Shown here: positions 47,528-56,347 of the stretch, piece by piece
Layout: each line of letters opens with the position of its first letter
Numbering within the stretch: the first letter of the stretch is position 1
Assembly: GCA_017420625.1 (NCBI GenBank)
Contig: JAFOIR010000225.1
Span: 1-61,444, forward strand
Source of the DNA: Bacillota bacterium
GTDB lineage: Bacteria; Bacillota_A; Clostridia; Lachnospirales; Bianqueaceae
Direction of reading: 5' to 3'
DNA: 61,444 nt
Made by a program: the position numbers and the translations under genes
Notes under the pieces: model-generated
What the model saw: the letters and a program-made list of their open reading frames with translations, nothing else
Told to the model about the DNA's origin: nothing
The model's database searches: none

Positions 47528-49581
47528 TCAGAATTTACCGGTTTTCATCGCTTCTGCTTCCTGTATACGTTTCCTGCGGAAATCAATGAACAGTTTCAGG
47601 AAGAACATGACCAGTGCCATTCCCCCAAACCACAGGAAGGGATTGCCAAAGACATCACCAGTGGAAGGATTGGAATTAGAACCGGAAGAGTTGCTGGAGG
47701 ATGAACTGGATGAACTCGAAGAACTGGAAGATGAACTGCTGGAGGACGAACTCGAAGACGAACTGCTGCTGGACGAACTGCTGCTGGAAGCATTGTCCTG
47801 AGAATAATTACCGGAGTAATTTGAACCACTGGGAGCAGCCTCTGAATTGCCGGTGACCGTAACAGTCGTTTCTGCTTTTCCATCATCATAGACGAAGGTG
47901 ATTCGATGAATACCGTTGCCTAAGCTTTCCATATAATATGGTTTAATGGTAACAATGACACTGCCTTCACGGGTCGTATAGTCAAAGCCTCTGATTAAAG
48001 CTCTGCCATCGATCTGCAGTTTTACGAAATGATCCAGGCTGGTTTCATCATTTTCATTTCGCTGAGCACGGACTTCCAGCACACCTCCAGTTGAATTTTC
48101 CCATTTTTGAGCTGCACCTTCGATGACTTTGTATTCGACCTTTTCATCCGTTGCGGGAGCTTTATTGACCCATTTGGCATATAGAGTGGTATTTGAATTG
48201 ATCGGTGTATCAAAGCTGAATGCTTTCAGATAGGAAGTATCGGTATACCAGCCGACGAAGATCTCATCATCTCTCAGAGGATCAGTAGGTTTGTTGACAG
48301 TCTGTCCCCACGGGACAATTTCAGTAGAAATCACAAAGTTGCTGTCAGCCATGAAAGTCACCGTATAGGTAACGGTTTGATTCGAACCGGAATTCTGATT
48401 GGATCCTGAATTGGAACCAGAATTGGAACCAGAATTTGATTCGGAAGAAGAATCCGATCTGTCTTTCCAGATCGCCGTAAGAGTGATATTCTCGGTGACC
48501 ATAATACTTTCACCGACATTATAAGCGGCGGTCGCGATCCTCCAATGGGAGAATTCTTTTCCAGCAGGCGGTGTAAATGCACATCTGGGACAGGAATAAA
48601 CCGTACCGGAATCCACTTTCTTGACGCTCATCGTACCATTGCCGCCGTTTGGATTGAAGGAGATCTGACAGGAATGAACCAGCTCAAACACAACCCTGAT
48701 CGTAACATTCGAATCCGGCATGATAAAACTGTTATTATCGATCGTGATATCGCCGGAGACCACTTCGTATTCCTTAAAGGAATAACCAGGAAATGGTTTA
48801 GGTGTCAGGGTAATGACTGTACCGGCTGAAGCAGCCTTAGGACTGACGGAAAGCGTTCCGGTACTTCCGTCAACACTTGTATAGATAGAGTGGGGGACAA
48901 GTTCTGACCTGGTGAATACCGCCCGGAATATCTTTTCGTATGAATCATCCCTTTCTGAGCTCCAACCCTTGAAGGTATATGAATAGGTTCCATCAGGAGC
49001 TTTCGAAGGTGTGCCGGAAGGAGAAGGCATTTCATTTCCTTCCAGATAGGTCTTCTTTTCGAATTCAGAACCATCTTCGTTCAGCCAGGTAACATATACG
49101 GTTTTTCTGGATATTGGAGTAAAGGATGGCTTGAATTCCATATCATTTCCGTTACCGGTCTTTGTTCCTTTATCCCAGCCGCTGAATTCATAAGTATACT
49201 GATTGTCTGCAGGCTTGGTAGGAATATCGTTCATGTATGGTTCTTCATCGATATAGAAATATTTTGTACGGAATACCGTCCCGTCATAATTCAGCCAGGT
49301 GGTCTTAAACTTTTCCATCTCCGTAAATCTTGCCGTGATGAAAACTTCGGTATTCGGCATGATAAACGAATGATTTTGTTCATCAACAGAGATCGGAAGG
49401 ACTCCATTCCGACTATCTCATATGTTTCATCATCTTTCAGTGAAATAGTCCATTTTACTGGCTCAGTATTATTTGGCGGAATGGGTATTTCTGTGTTTTC
49501 GCCGTCTTCTGCCCTGACAGAGAAGGGGAGAATTCCAATCAAAAGGATGCAGATCAACAATAAACTGAAATACTTTTTCAT
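47528..49581 (-). pseudogene. InlB-repeat/WW-like surface protein, frameshifted near the N-terminus
   Basis: Starts at the ATG at 49581 (GAGG upstream) with a signal peptide (YFSLLLICILLIGILPFSVRA). The frame is lost around 49395-49417: frame one reads YEIVGMES, while the frame shifted by -1 continues with VLPISVDEQ and FIMPNTEVFITARF. The remaining 600 residues hold several repeat modules (YVTWLNEDGSEFEKKTY, then a segment ending TFKGWSS; SFIMPDSNVTIRVVFE; YTVTFMADSNFVIST, then a segment ending TLYAKW). A run of about 40 Ser follows, then NPSTGD, a membrane helix and RRKR, a sortase-type cell-wall anchor. Ribosomal slippage is possible but no slippery heptamer is visible. Likely adhesin; true decay or an assembly error. 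Confidence 0.85.
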
Positions 49582-49651
49582 GCGAATAACCTCAATATAA
49601 AACTAAAGTACATCGACAAACGGATGCACTGGTCATTAATATACAATAATA

Positions 49652-49692
49652 CACAATATATTGTGGTATTGTACCATACATGCCACAATATA
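49652..49692. promoter_or_regulatory. Palindromic operator between surface protein and MATE genes
   Basis: A perfect 14-base palindrome CACAATATATTGTG lies at 49652-49665. A wider inverted pair TATATTGTGG (49657-49666) and CCACAATATA (49683-49692) brackets the surface-gene -10. The half-site CACAATATAT also recurs in the promoter at 53240-53249. Confidence 0.6.
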
Positions 49693-49696
49693 TCAA
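49668..49696 (-). promoter_or_regulatory. Promoter of the surface-protein gene
   Basis: On the minus strand, TTGATA (49696-49691), 17 bases, then TACAAT (49673-49668), preceded by TGG (extended -10). It lies inside the inverted repeat described above. Confidence 0.6.
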
Positions 49697-49710
49697 GTTT
49701 TTTTCACTCC

Positions 49711-49739
49711 TTGCATGGGGGTTTTTATTATGGTAAAAT
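49711..49739 (+). promoter_or_regulatory. Promoter of the MATE gene
   Basis: TTGCAT (49711-49716), 17 bases, TAAAAT (49734-49739), with TGG before the -10 (extended). An operator half-site lies just upstream of the -35. Confidence 0.65.
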
Positions 49740-49769
49740 TAATAGAAAAATGAATAGGGGGTAACGATA

Positions 49770-51248
49770 ATGGCTTCTGATGGACCCCGCGTCATTCGTA
49801 CGGTGCTGGACAATCTGCCGTTCGGTGACGAGAACAATGATTATGGTCTGCATGAAAAAGTAAAAGATCGTCTGCCGGATGGCGTTTCCAGTAAGGCACT
49901 CTACAGCGATATCGTCAAGATCGCCTGGCCTTCCTTCATTGAGCTGATGCTGACACAGCTTGCTTCGATGGTGGATCTGATGATGGTCGGACGGCTTGGC
50001 CCCTGGGCGCTTACCGCTGTGGGACTTACGACGCAGCCCAAATTCCTGCTGATGACAATGTTCATTGCAATGAACGTTGGTGCTACCGCCATGGTAGCGC
50101 GCTACCGCGGTGCCGGTGAACAGGAGAAAGCTAACAACATCATGCGGCAGTCTCTTCTGCTGGTGCTGTTCTTCTCGCTGCTTTCTTCGGTCCTTGGGTA
50201 TATCTTTGCCGAGCCGATGGTCATCTTCATGGGTGCTTCGGATGAGGAATCCCTTCGCGGCGCTGTCGATTATCTTCAGATCCAGATGATCGGCTTCGTA
50301 TTCATGGCACTGACTTCTACCATTACCGCTTCGCTTCGCGGAGTCGGTGATTCACGAACAGCCATGATCTACAACATGACAGCCAACATCGTCAACGTAT
50401 TTATGAACTGGGTCATGATCTACGGTCATCTGGGGTGCCCGGCCATGGGCGTCGCAGGTGCTTCCTGGGCAACGATCATAGGTCAGTTTGTCGCGTTTGT
50501 CTATGCGCTGTTCTATGTTGTATTTGGAAAACGATATCTGCACCTGTCCATAAAAGATAACTGGAAACCGGATTTCCCCGAGATGAAGAAAGTTGTGGAC
50601 ATCGGTATTCCGTCTATGATCGAACAGTTGGTCATGCGTGCCGGTATGGTCATCTACGCCAAGACGGTTGCATCACTTGGTACGATCGCATTCGCGACAC
50701 ATCAGGTTTGTATGAACATTCAGGCGCTATCCTTCATGAACGGTCAGGCATTTGCCGTATCTGCAACTTCGCTGGTAGGGCAGAGCCTCGGACGAAGGCG
50801 TCCGGATATGGCAGAAGCTTACTGCAGCCGGACTCAGCGGATCGGATTTGCGGTAGCGATCCTGATCGGTGTAGCATTCTTCTTCTTCGGAGGCCAGATC
50901 GTCTGGCTGTACAACGAAGATCCGACGATTGTGGATATGGGTGCGGGAATTCTTAAACTGGTAGCATTTATGCAGCCGCTGCAGTCCAGTCAGTTCATTC
51001 TTGCCGGTGGTCTGCGCGGTGCAGGTGATACCAAGGCGACAGCTGTGATCACGTTTATTACAGTCCTCCTGGTGCGTCCGGGTATTGCGATTCTGATGAT
51101 CTATGGATTCCACTGGGGTCTGGAAGGTGCGTGGATCGCACTGGTCTGTGATCAGCTGCTTCGTACCATTCTGGTCTTCTTCCGGTATAAGTCCGGTAAA
51201 TGGAAGAGCGCCAAGCTCAAACCCATTCAGAAAGAAGCAAAAGCATAA
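49770..51248 (+). CDS. MATE-family multidrug/cation exporter
   Basis: 492 residues, about 12 membrane helices. An N-terminal cytoplasmic stretch of about 45 residues is longer than usual. The typical MATE sequence includes WPSFIELMLTQLASMVDLMM, then GATAMVARYRGAGE, GVGDSRTAMIYN and LAGGLRGAGDTKATA at matching places in the two halves. Ion-driven export of organic cations is the family role; the substrate is unknown. The start has AGGGGGT upstream. A single-gene unit between its own promoter and a bidirectional terminator. Confidence 0.94.
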   Translation: MASDGPRVIRTVLDNLPFGDENNDYGLHEKVKDRLPDGVSSKALYSDIVKIAWPSFIELMLTQLASMVDLMMVGRLGPWALTAVGLTTQPKFLLMTMFIAMNVGATAMVARYRGAGEQEKANNIMRQSLLLVLFFSLLSSVLGYIFAEPMVIFMGASDEESLRGAVDYLQIQMIGFVFMALTSTITASLRGVGDSRTAMIYNMTANIVNVFMNWVMIYGHLGCPAMGVAGASWATIIGQFVAFVYALFYVVFGKRYLHLSIKDNWKPDFPEMKKVVDIGIPSMIEQLVMRAGMVIYAKTVASLGTIAFATHQVCMNIQALSFMNGQAFAVSATSLVGQSLGRRRPDMAEAYCSRTQRIGFAVAILIGVAFFFFGGQIVWLYNEDPTIVDMGAGILKLVAFMQPLQSSQFILAGGLRGAGDTKATAVITFITVLLVRPGIAILMIYGFHWGLEGAWIALVCDQLLRTILVFFRYKSGKWKSAKLKPIQKEAKA

Positions 51249-51262
51249 TATCTTTCAGACAG

Positions 51263-51305
51263 AAAAAGCCACGACGATTCAATGCTGGATCGCTCGTGGC
51301 TTTTT
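51263..51305. terminator. Bidirectional terminator between MATE and ApbE genes
   Basis: A 12-bp stem AAAAAGCCACGA / TCGTGGCTTTTT (51263-51274, 51294-51305) separated by a 19-base loop. Confidence 0.9.
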
Positions 51306-51319
51306 GATGTTGAGGATCT

Positions 51320-52294
51320 TTACTTGACCTGTCCTTCGTAGATTACGGTGACATGATAGTATTCAGACTGCTGTTGAGTGAGTTCCCCTTCGGTCAGAAA
51401 GAACATTGTCGAATACAAATCAGCAATTCCTGAGTCATCACAGATAACCGTGACCGAGTGATGATAACAAGCCGGGTAAAGCGTTTCAGGATCGATGATA
51501 TGGTGGTATCGGACGCCATCTACTTCAAAGTAGCGCTGATAGTCACCGCTGGTAACGACGCAGCCATCAGTAAGCTCGATCGTATCGCGATAGGAACCTT
51601 CCTCGCCGTTTGGATCCTGAAGGCCGATGACAAAGTGATCTCTGCCGGTACCAACAGGCTTACCGTGAGCGATGATGTTGCCGCCGAGGCTGAGAAGATA
51701 GTTTTGGATACCCATCATTTCCAGATACTGAGCGGCAAGCTTTCCGCCATATCCCTTGGCCAGAGCCCCAACATCGATGGATGCCTCAGGATCGGTAATC
51801 ATGGCAGTGTTGTTTTCCCGATTTACTTCGAGCAGGGTAATATCGGTATGAAGAGAGGCTTCTTTCAGTGCTTCCTCTTCCGGCAGCTTATTTTCTTCAC
51901 GGGCATCATGCCACAGACGAGTTACGCTGCCAAGCATGACATTGACTTTACCATCGGATATTTCATAGGCTTCTTTACAGAAGGAGAGAAAATCAACAAG
52001 ACGTGATGAAAGGATAAGTGAAGTTTTGCCGGCGGCATCATTGAGTGTTTTCAGATTTACCGTGCCTTCATAAGTGTGGTAGATGTCTGTTTCCTGATGG
52101 AAAGCGAGAAGAAGGCTGTGCCCGTCTTTTGTCGTGGTGAAATCTTCGTCCGAAAGATCATAGCAGGTAAAAGTGGAAAAAGTGTCGAAGAGATCGAAAA
52201 ACTGCTCAGTGTGAATTTTCGGTGCAGTCTGACAGGCGGTCGTGGTTGTCATTAAGACAAAGATCAGAAAAAGAGAAAGCAGTTTCTTACGCAT
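51320..52294 (-). CDS. apbE: FAD:protein FMN transferase lipoprotein (ApbE family)
   Basis: Attaches FMN covalently to Thr/Ser in extracytoplasmic proteins. 324 residues. A lipoprotein signal with lipobox TTACQ puts the cysteine near residue 21. Core motifs are ASIDVGALAKGYGGKLAAQYL and YLLSLGGNIIAHGK, then the FAD/Mg region TSGDYQRYFEVDGVRYHHII. It is the last gene of a three-gene operon with Gx and NusG_II proteins. No flavinylation target domain (FMN_bind with an SGAT-type motif) is seen in the window. Confidence 0.95.
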   Translation of the reverse strand: MRKKLLSLFLIFVLMTTTTACQTAPKIHTEQFFDLFDTFSTFTCYDLSDEDFTTTKDGHSLLLAFHQETDIYHTYEGTVNLKTLNDAAGKTSLILSSRLVDFLSFCKEAYEISDGKVNVMLGSVTRLWHDAREENKLPEEEALKEASLHTDITLLEVNRENNTAMITDPEASIDVGALAKGYGGKLAAQYLEMMGIQNYLLSLGGNIIAHGKPVGTGRDHFVIGLQDPNGEEGSYRDTIELTDGCVVTSGDYQRYFEVDGVRYHHIIDPETLYPACYHHSVTVICDDSGIADLYSTMFFLTEGELTQQQSEYYHVTVIYEGQVK

Positions 52295-52824
52295 CAGGCA
52301 CCTCCTTTCCGACCGATCCCGAAAGAATGATGAAGCGCCGGAAGCAGCAGATAGAGAAGACTGCCGGTGATCAGCCCCATAAGGATCCCGCTGATGATCA
52401 GAACCGGAACATAAGTCAGAAAACTGTGAGAGATCATGAAGTAAACACCGATCAGCTGACCGAGATTGTGGAAGATCGCGCCACTGATACTCAGAAAGAG
52501 ATAGGTCAGTTTTTTGGAATCGTCTTTTCTTCCAGGAAGAGAAAGCAATGCCATGATCAGGACAGAGGCAAGCCCTCCGAGCAAAGACAATATGGCAGCG
52601 ATCGTTCCTCTGGTCAGCAGAACAAAGCCGGCTTTCAAAATAGCGATGATCAGAGCCTGAGGAATACCGATGAAGAAAAGCGTATACATGGTGATGATAT
52701 TACTAAGTCCAAGCTTGACACCGGGCGGTGTGAAAGGCAGCGGCGGAATCAGATGTTCCAGATACGCCATAACAATGGACAGAGCAAAAAGCAAAGCTGT
52801 GCGGGTAAGGGTCTTTGTTTTCAT
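52294..52824 (-). CDS. Gx-family membrane transporter component
   Basis: 176 residues with about five membrane helices. It has the HepPP_syn_1/Gx-type sequence LEHLIPPLPFTPPGVKLGLS and GGLASVLIMALLSL, then GAIFHNLGQLIGVYFM. It overlaps the ApbE gene by one base and the NusG_II gene by four. The name heptaprenyl diphosphate synthase component I in databases comes from fold similarity; in this setting a role in supplying flavin or passing electrons for ApbE-dependent proteins is more likely (inference). Confidence 0.88.
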   Translation of the reverse strand: MKTKTLTRTALLFALSIVMAYLEHLIPPLPFTPPGVKLGLSNIITMYTLFFIGIPQALIIAILKAGFVLLTRGTIAAILSLLGGLASVLIMALLSLPGRKDDSKKLTYLFLSISGAIFHNLGQLIGVYFMISHSFLTYVPVLIISGILMGLITGSLLYLLLPALHHSFGIGRKGGA

Positions 52825-53207
52825 GGCATAGCCCTCCCGGTCACAGCATCAGGGTTTTTACTCCTGTCATTTTCCGGTATCCGGATCATCAGTCGGTGGG
52901 GCAGACAGACCGCATATTCACCGGGACGAGAAATAAAGCCGCTTCTTACACAGGTTTGATCCGGACAGTCGGATGAAAGAAAACGGATCCTGCCTTCTTT
53001 TATTTCCAGCTGGACCTGAGGTACCTCATCTAAAGAGAAAATGCGGTCTTCCATCAACGATACAGAGGTGATTGTTTTCCCATCCAGAATGATTTCACAG
53101 CTCGTTCCTGCCTGCTTTCTGGAAAACAGCACGTACAACAAGCCTGCTGTGATCAGCAGGCTTACGATCAGCAGGATATCTTTGCGATCGGTGTATTTTC
53201 TTTCCAT
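52821..53207 (-). CDS. NusG domain II-containing membrane-anchored protein
   Basis: 128 residues. One membrane helix (ILLIVSLLITAGLLYVLF) is followed by an extracellular NusG domain II. Cysteines at SCEI, SSDCPDQTC and AVCLPHRL suggest disulfides or a redox or metal site. It is the first gene of the operon; GGAGG lies ten bases before the ATG at 53207. Proteins of this type accompany ApbE and Gx in extracellular electron-transfer and flavinylation loci (family context). Confidence 0.88.
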   Translation of the reverse strand: MERKYTDRKDILLIVSLLITAGLLYVLFSRKQAGTSCEIILDGKTITSVSLMEDRIFSLDEVPQVQLEIKEGRIRFLSSDCPDQTCVRSGFISRPGEYAVCLPHRLMIRIPENDRSKNPDAVTGRAMP

Positions 53208-53239
53208 GAAGCAGGGTCCTCCAAAAGGCAGTCGTTCTC

Positions 53240-53272
53240 ATATATTGTGAATCCCGTCAGGATGATTGTCAA
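53240..53272 (-). promoter_or_regulatory. Promoter of the NusG_II-Gx-ApbE operon with operator half-site
   Basis: On the minus strand TTGACA (53272-53267), 17 bases, then CACAAT (53249-53244), a weak -10. The -10 forms part of CACAATATAT (53249-53240), the same 10-mer found at the surface-protein/MATE operator. Confidence 0.5.
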
Positions 53273-53348
53273 TGCTTTTTTGAGAAAACGGAAGGGGAGG
53301 GATTTATGATGAAGCCTTGTATTTCCTCTTCCCAAAAGGGCTCTGATG

Positions 53349-53357
53349 TGGTAAAAT
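53349..53357 (+). promoter_or_regulatory. Extended -10 promoter of the cyclophilin gene
   Basis: TGGTAAAAT (53349-53357), an extended -10 with no clear -35, about 35 bases before the coding start. Confidence 0.45.
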
Positions 53358-53390
53358 ATGTCGATTATCAATTTATTTGGAGGTACAGCA

Positions 53391-53864
53391 ATGGTTACCA
53401 TTACGATGCAGAACGGAAAACAGATCAAGCTGGAGCTTTATCCCGAGATCGCACCAATCACAGTACAGAATTTTATCGATCTGGTCAATAAAGGATTCTA
53501 TAACGGACTTTGCTTTCATCGCGTTATCAGCGGATTCATGATTCAGGGAGGATGCCCGGAAGGGACCGGAATGGGCGGCCCAGGCTATCATATCAAGGGT
53601 GAATTTGATGCAAACGGTGTGCCCAATCCGCTGAAGCATGAACGCGGTGTCATTTCCATGGCAAGAGCCTACAATCCGAACAGCGCCGGATCCCAGTTCT
53701 TTATTATGCATCAGGATGCGCCGCATCTTGACGGACAGTATGCCGCCTTCGGCAAAGTGGTGGAAGGAATTGAAGTCGTCGACGAGATAGCGTCCGTCGA
53801 TACCGATTATTCTGATCGCCCGCTGAATCCGCAAATCATGGAAAAAGTTGAGATCACCGAATAA
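53391..53864 (+). CDS. Cyclophilin-type peptidyl-prolyl isomerase
   Basis: 157 residues from the ATG at 53391 with TTTGGAGG eight bases upstream; an in-frame ATG at 53358 lies before the ribosome site and is disfavoured. Active-site residues are present: FHRVISGFMIQGG, SMARAYNPNSAGSQFFIM and HLDGQYAAFG. No signal peptide, so a cytoplasmic foldase. Confidence 0.95.
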   Translation: MVTITMQNGKQIKLELYPEIAPITVQNFIDLVNKGFYNGLCFHRVISGFMIQGGCPEGTGMGGPGYHIKGEFDANGVPNPLKHERGVISMARAYNPNSAGSQFFIMHQDAPHLDGQYAAFGKVVEGIEVVDEIASVDTDYSDRPLNPQIMEKVEITE

Positions 53865-53866
53865 AA

Positions 53867-55480
53867 ATGACATTTGAAGAATTAGGACTGGACGAGGATC
53901 TTCTGGAGGCAGTCAGGGATCTCGGATATGAAAATCCTACGCCGATACAGGAAGCATGTATCGGAAAGCTCCTGAAAGGATTTGATCTGATCGGGCAGTC
54001 GAAAACCGGCACCGGAAAGACAGCGGCCTTTGGTATCCCGCTGACCCTTCTGATCGACCCGGATGACAGAAGAATGCAGGCGCTGGTACTTTGCCCGACC
54101 AGAGAATTGTGCATGCAGGTGGCGGAAGATCTGCGGAAGCTTCTCAAGTATAAATCAGGTATCCGGGTCGTTCCGGTATATGGCGGACAGCCGATCGCTC
54201 ATCAGATCAATGACCTGAAAAAGGGAGCTCAGATCATCGTCGGGACGCCTGGCCGTTTTATCGATCATGTCAGACGACATACGCTTCGGACGGAGCAGGT
54301 TCAGATGGTGGTCCTGGACGAGGCTGATGAGATGTTCAGTATGGGTTTCAAGGATGATATCGATCTGATCCTTGCCCAGCTGCCGGTTCCCAGACAGACT
54401 GTGCTTTTTTCCGCTACAATGCCGGAAGAAGTAGAAAAACTGGCCAAACAGTATATGGAAGACCCAAGCCGTATTCACATAGGTGAAGAAAACTCCATGA
54501 CTGTTGATCAGGTCAAACAGTATTATTATGAACTCAGACCCGGTCAGAAGACAGAGGCTCTTCTGCGGCTTTTGAAGGTCGAGGATCCGAAATCTGCCAT
54601 CATCTTCTGCAATACGAAAAAGCGTGTCAGTGATCTGACGGAAGAATTGAAAGATCAGGGCATTCAAGCGGAAGGACTGCATGGCGATCTCAAACAGGTG
54701 CAAAGGGATCTGGTGATGCGGCGTTTCAGAGGCAGAGAGATCAAACTGCTTATCGCAACGGATGTGGCAGCGAGAGGACTGGATATTTCTGATGTTGAAC
54801 TGATCGTTCACTACGATCTGCCGGAAGACGATGAACTCTACGTCCACCGGACCGGAAGAACAGCCAGAGCAGGCAAGAGTGGAAAATCCTATGTGTTTGT
54901 TTCGCCGAAAGAGCTGGAACGGCTGTCAAAGGTGGCATCCTTCACGGGGGCGAACATAGAAGCAAGGAAGATTCCCACTCTCCAGGAGATAGAAGAAGCC
55001 CGCAAACAGCGGATCCTCAAAGATCTCCGGCTGATTCTCAAAGAGAACTCGCAGAACGCCAAAGAGCTGACTTTTGGAAGGATCGGGAAATATGAACAAG
55101 AGATCCAGACGCTGAAAAGTGAAGGATATCCGGCAGAACAGATCGCGGCCGGACTCCTGCTTTTATCTCTTTATGTGCCTTCTGATCAGACAGACGAATT
55201 GTCCAGGACGCCAAAGAGGTATCTGGCAAAGACAGACAAGGAGTCCATGGTAAGACTGTATATTAACCTGGGCAAACAACAGAAAATCCGGGTGAAGGAT
55301 CTGACTGGACTCTTGGAAGAGAAATGCGGCATCACCTATCAGATGATCGGACGGATCGATCTTCTGGAAAGCTTTACCTATATGGAAATTCCATCCTCAC
55401 TGGCTTCCTCGGTGATTGAAGAGATTGACGGGACAAGTCTGAGAGGACATCGCCTGCATGTGGAGCTGGCAAAAAGTTAA
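53867..55480 (+). CDS. DEAD-box RNA helicase with DbpA-type RNA-binding domain
   Basis: 537 residues. Q motif (NPTPIQEACIGKLL), motif I SKTGTGKT, PTRELCMQ, TPGRFIDH, DEADEMF, SATMPEEV, ARGLDISDVELIVHYDLPED, and HRTGRTARAG are all present. The C-terminal domain from about 460 (MVRLYINLGKQQKIRVKDL, then a segment ending HRLHVELAKS) matches the RNA-binding domain of DbpA, which in relatives recognises 23S rRNA hairpin 92. Probably ribosome assembly or RNA decay. It follows the cyclophilin by two bases. Confidence 0.93.
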   Translation: MTFEELGLDEDLLEAVRDLGYENPTPIQEACIGKLLKGFDLIGQSKTGTGKTAAFGIPLTLLIDPDDRRMQALVLCPTRELCMQVAEDLRKLLKYKSGIRVVPVYGGQPIAHQINDLKKGAQIIVGTPGRFIDHVRRHTLRTEQVQMVVLDEADEMFSMGFKDDIDLILAQLPVPRQTVLFSATMPEEVEKLAKQYMEDPSRIHIGEENSMTVDQVKQYYYELRPGQKTEALLRLLKVEDPKSAIIFCNTKKRVSDLTEELKDQGIQAEGLHGDLKQVQRDLVMRRFRGREIKLLIATDVAARGLDISDVELIVHYDLPEDDELYVHRTGRTARAGKSGKSYVFVSPKELERLSKVASFTGANIEARKIPTLQEIEEARKQRILKDLRLILKENSQNAKELTFGRIGKYEQEIQTLKSEGYPAEQIAAGLLLLSLYVPSDQTDELSRTPKRYLAKTDKESMVRLYINLGKQQKIRVKDLTGLLEEKCGITYQMIGRIDLLESFTYMEIPSSLASSVIEEIDGTSLRGHRLHVELAKS

Positions 55481-55487
55481 TTGAGGT

Positions 55488-55525
55488 ATGTCCGTCAGAG
55501 GAAAATGTTTTCCAATGGAGGACAT
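55488..55525 (+). promoter_or_regulatory. Nested hairpin after the DEAD-box gene
   Basis: Outer arms ATGTCC / GGACAT (55488-55493, 55520-55525) enclose a second inverted repeat GGAAAA-TG-TTTTCC (55500-55513), with six bases on each side between them. It is followed by TTGTCTTTGG rather than a T run. The rest of the 185-base gap holds no gene I can support. Confidence 0.45.
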
Positions 55526-55665
55526 TTGTCTTTGGCTTGATCAAAAAAATGAGGGTGTATTGAAGAACGGGTTCAAGAATATGCAAAATTGAACAGATAG
55601 TATATTTACAACGATGGCAATATCCTTATATTTTTACACAAAATCTATATAAGGAGGGTTGTCCT

Positions 55666-56226
55666 ATGAGTCGACAATCGAATTACTTACTTAACTACCA
55701 GATCCTGGGAAAAAGAATCAGCAATGTCCGAAAAGAAAAGCAGATCACCCAGGACGCACTGGCCAGGGCCTGTCACTGTTCTGTGACCCATCTTTCGCAT
55801 ATTGAGAACGGCGAAAGTGCCAGCCTTGAAATACTGGTGCGCATCTGTTCCTATTTGCAGATCAGTATGGATGATGCCCTGGGAATCACGGCTGCCAGAT
55901 ATCCTTTGCAGAGAAAATTCCTGGATCTTCTGCTGATTCATAGCTTTGATGAACAGCAGCTCGCCTTCTATTTGATGAAAGTATTCTTCGTCACTATGGA
56001 TCTCATGAAAGAACTCAAGCGATCGGTCAGATTGGAGGATGTTCTCAGGAGAAAGTCGATCGATATCAACAAATTGCCAAAGATCGAGCTTTTTGAAGAG
56101 CCCGACAGGAAAGCCTACAAAATGAGGAAACTGATGCCTGAGCCGATGGCTTCTGAAGATTCGGAAGAAATCATCCTGCCGATCAGAAAGAAAAACGATC
56201 TTCCAAAGAACGACGAAAAAGCGTAA
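55666..56226 (+). CDS. XRE-family transcriptional regulator
   Basis: 186 residues. The helix-turn-helix at 14-70 is clear: ISNVRKEKQITQDALARACH, then CSVTHLSHIENGESASLEIL. The C-terminal half (about 75-140) is helical with no recognised ligand domain, and a basic/acidic tail follows. The start has AAGGAGGGTTGTCCT upstream. It is monocistronic between a 185-base upstream gap and a strong terminator. Target unknown. Confidence 0.88.
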   Translation: MSRQSNYLLNYQILGKRISNVRKEKQITQDALARACHCSVTHLSHIENGESASLEILVRICSYLQISMDDALGITAARYPLQRKFLDLLLIHSFDEQQLAFYLMKVFFVTMDLMKELKRSVRLEDVLRRKSIDINKLPKIELFEEPDRKAYKMRKLMPEPMASEDSEEIILPIRKKNDLPKNDEKA

Positions 56227-56256
56227 AAAACTGAAAGTTCTTTGAACAAATCGCCG

Positions 56257-56303
56257 AAAAGGGCCTGATTTCATGGAATCTATTGAAATCAGGCCCTTTT
56301 TTT
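56257..56303 (+). terminator. Strong terminator after the XRE gene
   Basis: A perfect 17-bp stem (56257-56273 with 56284-56300) with a ten-base loop and a seven-T tail. Its right arm contains the -35 of the next promoter. Confidence 0.93.
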
Positions 56304-56312
56304 ATGTATAAT
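56283..56312 (+). promoter_or_regulatory. Promoter of the RSH gene, overlapping the terminator
   Basis: TTGAAA (56283-56288), 18 bases, TATAAT (56307-56312). The -35 lies in the descending arm of the preceding terminator hairpin. Confidence 0.65.
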
Positions 56313-56347
56313 ATAAGAATACTCAATAAAGATCAAAGGAAGGAAGC

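Noticed and set aside
49395..49420. Programmed -1 frameshifting in the surface-protein gene
   Set aside because: No X-XXY-YYZ slippery heptamer and no clear downstream structure; a mutation or base error is simpler.
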